Source: Breoghania sp. (GTDB lineage: Bacteria > Pseudomonadota > Alphaproteobacteria > Rhizobiales > Stappiaceae). Taken from it: a stretch of DNA of 64,000 nucleotides. The position numbers and the translations under genes are program-made. The notes beneath the pieces are model-generated. The model ran no database searches and was not told where the DNA came from. It saw only the letters and a list, made by a program, of their open reading frames with translations. Positions 61,778 through 64,000 of the stretch are shown in pieces; the first letter of the stretch is position 1; each line of letters starts with the position of its first letter. The stretch is taken from the NCBI RefSeq assembly GCF_963674635.1, contig NZ_OY771475.1:62001-126000 (forward strand), in the 5' to 3' direction.

Positions 61778-61807
61778 GCATCCCGCGTTCGGTTGAACGC
61801 GGGATGC
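61778..61807. terminator. long hairpin between convergent orphan gene and leuA
   Basis: A perfect 13-bp stem (GCATCCCGCGTTC, loop GGTT, GAACGCGGGATGC) lies 36 bases after the orphan gene stop and 33 bases before the leuA stop. The T-rich tail is weak (CTTGTCATTT) on the plus strand and absent on the minus strand. Confidence 0.6.
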
Positions 61808-61839
61808 CTTGTCATTTCAAAGGCGCGTGATGCTCAGCC

Positions 61840-63432
<1,593 letters not shown>

Positions 63433-63478
63433 GACTGGGCGTATCCTTCGGTATCCGAGTGCCGGGACCTCATGCGTG

Positions 63479-63552
63479 AAAAGGAGGCCGGGCAAAAACT
63501 TTCGTGCTGGCTTGTGGCTCGATGTCTTGAAATCCCCTGAGTGCCCGCCCTC
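63479..63552 (-). terminator. putative leu attenuator terminator
   Basis: On the minus strand GAGGGCGGGC (63552-63543) can pair with GCCCGGCCTC (63493-63484) with one mismatch, followed by CTTTT. The 5' arm overlaps the loop and inner stem of the competing hairpin at 63534-63578, so the two structures are mutually exclusive. The loop is long, about 49 bases, which lowers confidence. Confidence 0.5.
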
Positions 63553-63578
63553 AAACACGGGCAGTCGACGCTCAGGGG
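63534..63578 (-). promoter_or_regulatory. putative leu antiterminator hairpin
   Basis: On the minus strand CCCCTGAG (63578-63571) pairs perfectly with CTCAGGGG (63541-63534), and inside it TGCCCG (63563-63558) pairs with CGGGCA (63547-63542). The outer 5' arm contains the leader stop codon. A ribosome stalled at the upstream leucine codons would leave this stem free to form; one at the stop codon would cover it. Confidence 0.6.
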
Positions 63579-63691
63579 CAGATAAGGAGGAGCGCGCCGA
63601 GAAGCGAAAGGGAAAGAAGGGCAGCAAGAGACTGGACGCCGCGCGGATGCGCGTCGATCGCAAGTGCCGAAATGGTGCGGCGGGCGATCAT
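63572..63691 (-). CDS. leuL: leucine-rich leader peptide upstream of leuA
   Basis: A 39-residue open frame starting at ATG 63691, 139 bases upstream of leuA. A GGAGAG ribosome site lies 11 bases before the ATG. Ten of the 39 residues are leucine, and nine fall in the last 18 residues, SLAALLSLSLLGALLLIC followed by P and the stop. The leucine codons are mostly CTT and CTC. The stop lies within the 5' arm of a strong hairpin. This is the layout of a leucine attenuation leader peptide. The role is inferred from sequence only. Confidence 0.75.
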   Translation of the reverse strand: MIARRTISALAIDAHPRGVQSLAALLSLSLLGALLLICP

Positions 63692-63718
63692 GGGTCCCGT
63701 TACTCTCCAGTGCTGCAG

Positions 63719-63741
63719 GTTCCCGTCTCAGTATCGGGAAC
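63719..63741. promoter_or_regulatory. inverted repeat GTTCCCG-N9-CGGGAAC upstream of the leucine leader
   Basis: Perfect 7-bp arms at 63719-63725 and 63735-63741, 28 bases upstream of the leader peptide start. On the minus strand a TTGGCA lies just before and may be a -35 element, in which case the repeat would overlap the promoter or the 5' end of the RNA. Confidence 0.4.
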
Positions 63742-63898
63742 GATGCTTTGCCAAAATCTCAGGCTCTGCCTGCCGTCAGTTTCGCGGCTGGCGATTGCCG
63801 AATGATTAACGACGGTGTTTAGGCGATGATTTGAGATCGCGCAAGCCACTTTGTGAGGCGTGACTCGCGAAAACTTCCTGATTGTGTCGCCGCGTGCC

Positions 63899-64000
63899 CT
63901 AAAGGAACAGCTCTCCGCGCGCTACAATGACCGCCTGGCCGCCAATACGTACAGCGTCCAGCGCATTGGCTTCCACATCGATTTCCAGGTCGATCAGTGA
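63899..64000 (-). CDS. PhzF-like protein, C-terminal 33 residues only
   Basis: The minus-strand frame enters from the right edge of the window and stops at 63899. The last residues are SLIDLEIDVEANALDAVRI followed by GGQAVIVARGELFL. The VRIGG-x-AV-x-V-x-x-GEL pattern is typical of the C terminus of PhzF-family epimerase/isomerase-fold proteins. With so little sequence this is a tentative family call; the substrate is unknown. It lies upstream of leuA on the same strand, about 200 bases before the leader peptide. Confidence 0.55.
   Translation of the reverse strand, partial: SLIDLEIDVEANALDAVRIGGQAVIVARGELFL

Overview
This window is a contiguous chromosomal segment of a GC-rich alphaproteobacterium. 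The order of the division and cell-wall cluster, the long FtsZ tail, the SspB-alpha gene close to fumC with a DUF4169/ribbon-helix-helix pair, and the dispersed palindromic repeats all suit the Hyphomicrobiales (Rhizobiales). A marine Stappia/Labrenzia-like lineage is possible but is only an inference. I found no rRNA, tRNA, insertion sequence, prophage or CRISPR array. Both ends cut through genes: murF at the left and a PhzF-like gene at the right.

Positions 1-18.2 kb hold the dcw cluster and its usual companions, all on the plus strand: murF (partial), mraY, murD, ftsW, murG, murC, murB, a terminator, then ddl, ftsQ, ftsA, ftsZ, a terminator, lpxC, bamD and recN. They build peptidoglycan precursors, assemble the divisome, start lipid A synthesis and assemble outer-membrane proteins. 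The terminator after murB and the AT-rich TTAAC repeats before ddl suggest that ddl-ftsQ-ftsA is transcribed separately from the upstream mur genes.

Positions 18.3-31.5 kb carry an arylamine N-acetyltransferase, ligA, a UvrD/PcrA helicase, prmA, a small minus-strand protein with its own terminator, a three-domain aminopeptidase P, a PhyH-type dioxygenase, a repeat-rich spacer, an intracellular polyhydroxybutyrate depolymerase and a divergent glutathione transferase. Positions 31.5-44.5 kb hold azlCD, an AraC regulator, two divergent ClC chloride transporters, a GNAT acetyltransferase, a hotdog thioesterase, an FAD-linked D-lactate/glycolate dehydrogenase and a large AsmA-family protein. The AsmA gene appears to start at a CTG codon.

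Positions 44.6-55.5 kb contain a small secreted protein; the minus-strand genes sspB and fumC followed by the DUF4169/RHH pair; an 815-bp spacer with striking tandem palindromes; thyA, a FAD oxidoreductase and folA; and hflK-hflC-DUF2065 followed by a Do-type periplasmic protease (membrane and envelope proteolysis). Positions 55.5-64 kb hold serB and miaA (divergent), a DUF123 protein, rsuA and an rsmC-like methyltransferase, an orphan 647-residue secreted protein behind a very AT-rich leader, and leuA. Upstream of leuA is a 39-codon leucine-rich leader peptide followed by mutually exclusive hairpins, a complete-looking translational attenuator. It is the clearest regulatory system in the window.
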